Assembly (NCBI GenBank): GCA_023249795.1
Contig: JAHFBU010000117.1
Location: forward strand, 1-5,859
Direction: 5' to 3'
Length of the DNA: 5,859 bases
Source: Syntrophaceae bacterium
GTDB lineage: Bacteria; Desulfobacterota; Syntrophia; Syntrophales; UBA5619
The first letter of the stretch is position 1, and the number at the start of each line of letters is the position of its first letter. Made by a program: the position numbers and the translations under genes. The notes below the pieces were generated by a model. It searched no databases. It saw only the letters and a program-made list of their open reading frames with translations, and was not told the DNA's origin. Shown piece after piece: positions 5,452 to 5,859 of this stretch.

Positions 5452-5859
5452 TCAGAGGATCTGCCGGAGGAACCCGCCGGTGTGGGAGCCTTTCGTTGCG
5501 GCGACCTTCTCCGGCGTTCCGGAGGCGATGATCCGGCCGCCGCCGGGTCCCCCCTCCGGCCCCAGGTCGATGATGTGGTCGGCAGACTTGATCACGTCGA
5601 GGTTGTGCTCGATGACGACGATGGTGTTTCCCATATCCACGAGGCGCATGAGGACTTCGAGGAGTTTCCGGATATCGGCGAAGTGGAGGCCGATCGTCGG
5701 CTCGTCGAGGATGTAGAGGGTGTTGCAGTTCATCCGCTTCCCCAGCTCGCGGGAGAGCTTGATCCGCTGCGCCTCGCCGCCGGAGAGGGTCGTCGCCGGC
5801 TGGCCGAGGCGGATGTAGCCCAACCCCACGTCATAGAGAAGCTGGAGCTTCGAGCGGAT
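5452..5859 (-). CDS. uvrA: Excinuclease ABC subunit UvrA, C-terminal 135 residues
   Basis: The frame is open through the right edge, so only the 3' end of the gene is here. UvrA is the damage-sensing ABC ATPase of nucleotide excision repair, working with UvrB and UvrC. The fragment covers the end of the second ATPase domain: VGLGYIRLGQPATTLSGGEAQRIKLSRELGKR (about residues 11-42 of the fragment) with the ABC signature LSGGEAQR (25-32), Walker B LYILDEP (48-54), D-loop region TIGLHFADI (55-63), switch histidine in VVIEHNLDVI (H85) and DLGPEGGPGGGRIIASGTPEKVA (98-120). The end, GSHTGGFLRQIL, matches the usual UvrA C-terminus, so the 3' end looks intact. Most UvrA proteins read DEPTTGLH here; this one has DEPTIGLH, resembling the DEPSIGLH of the first ATPase domain, and is probably neutral. 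The ATPase gene follows 23 bases downstream on the same strand. Confidence 0.97.
   Translation of the reverse strand: MRSKLQLLYDVGLGYIRLGQPATTLSGGEAQRIKLSRELGKRMNCNTLYILDEPTIGLHFADIRKLLEVLMRLVDMGNTIVVIEHNLDVIKSADHIIDLGPEGGPGGGRIIASGTPEKVAATKGSHTGGFLRQIL

Noticed and set aside
3893..5716. 607-codon plus-strand open frame antisense to the ATPase and uvrA genes
   Set aside because: The opposite strand encodes two strongly conserved proteins with intact motifs. The antisense translation is low-complexity, rich in G, R, D and V, matches no family I know, and its openness follows from GC-rich codon bias.

Overview
The window looks like chromosomal DNA from a Gram-negative, probably anaerobic bacterium. 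A Desulfobacterota (Deltaproteobacteria) relative, for example a Syntrophia-type organism, is a plausible guess. It rests on the flavoredoxin-like flavin reductase, the PilB/GspE-type ATPase next to uvrA and the moderately high GC. No rRNA or marker gene confirms it, so the taxonomy is inference.

Left half, 1-3248, plus strand. The genes run: the 3' end of a carboxymuconolactone decarboxylase (CMD) family protein; a flavoredoxin-like flavin reductase; an AlkD-type DNA alkylation repair glycosylase, whose first possible ATG overlaps the reductase stop codon; a membrane-anchored alpha/beta hydrolase 17 bases downstream; and a LysE-family exporter 62 bases after that. Reductase, glycosylase and hydrolase are packed like one operon. 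The CMD gene is 71 bases upstream, across a gap holding a 12-bp palindrome and a GC-rich hairpin. A common theme of handling reactive small molecules (reduction, repair of alkylated DNA, ester hydrolysis, export) is possible but only inferred.

Right half, 3323-5859, minus strand, convergent with the left half. Read in transcription order: the C-terminal 135 residues of UvrA, then after 23 bases a complete 526-residue PilB/GspE-family secretion or pilus ATPase, then after 111 bases a 137-residue single-pass membrane protein of unknown function. The last gene is clearly more AT-rich than the ATPase gene and has a candidate promoter of its own. No gspF/pilC, gspD/pilQ or pilin gene is in view, so the ATPase's system cannot be named from this window.

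There is no CRISPR array, tRNA, rRNA, insertion sequence or phage gene, and no gene-free stretch over 300 bases. I found no convincing new system. The items most worth following up are the ATPase plus unknown membrane protein pair behind uvrA, and the AlkD-flavoredoxin coupling.
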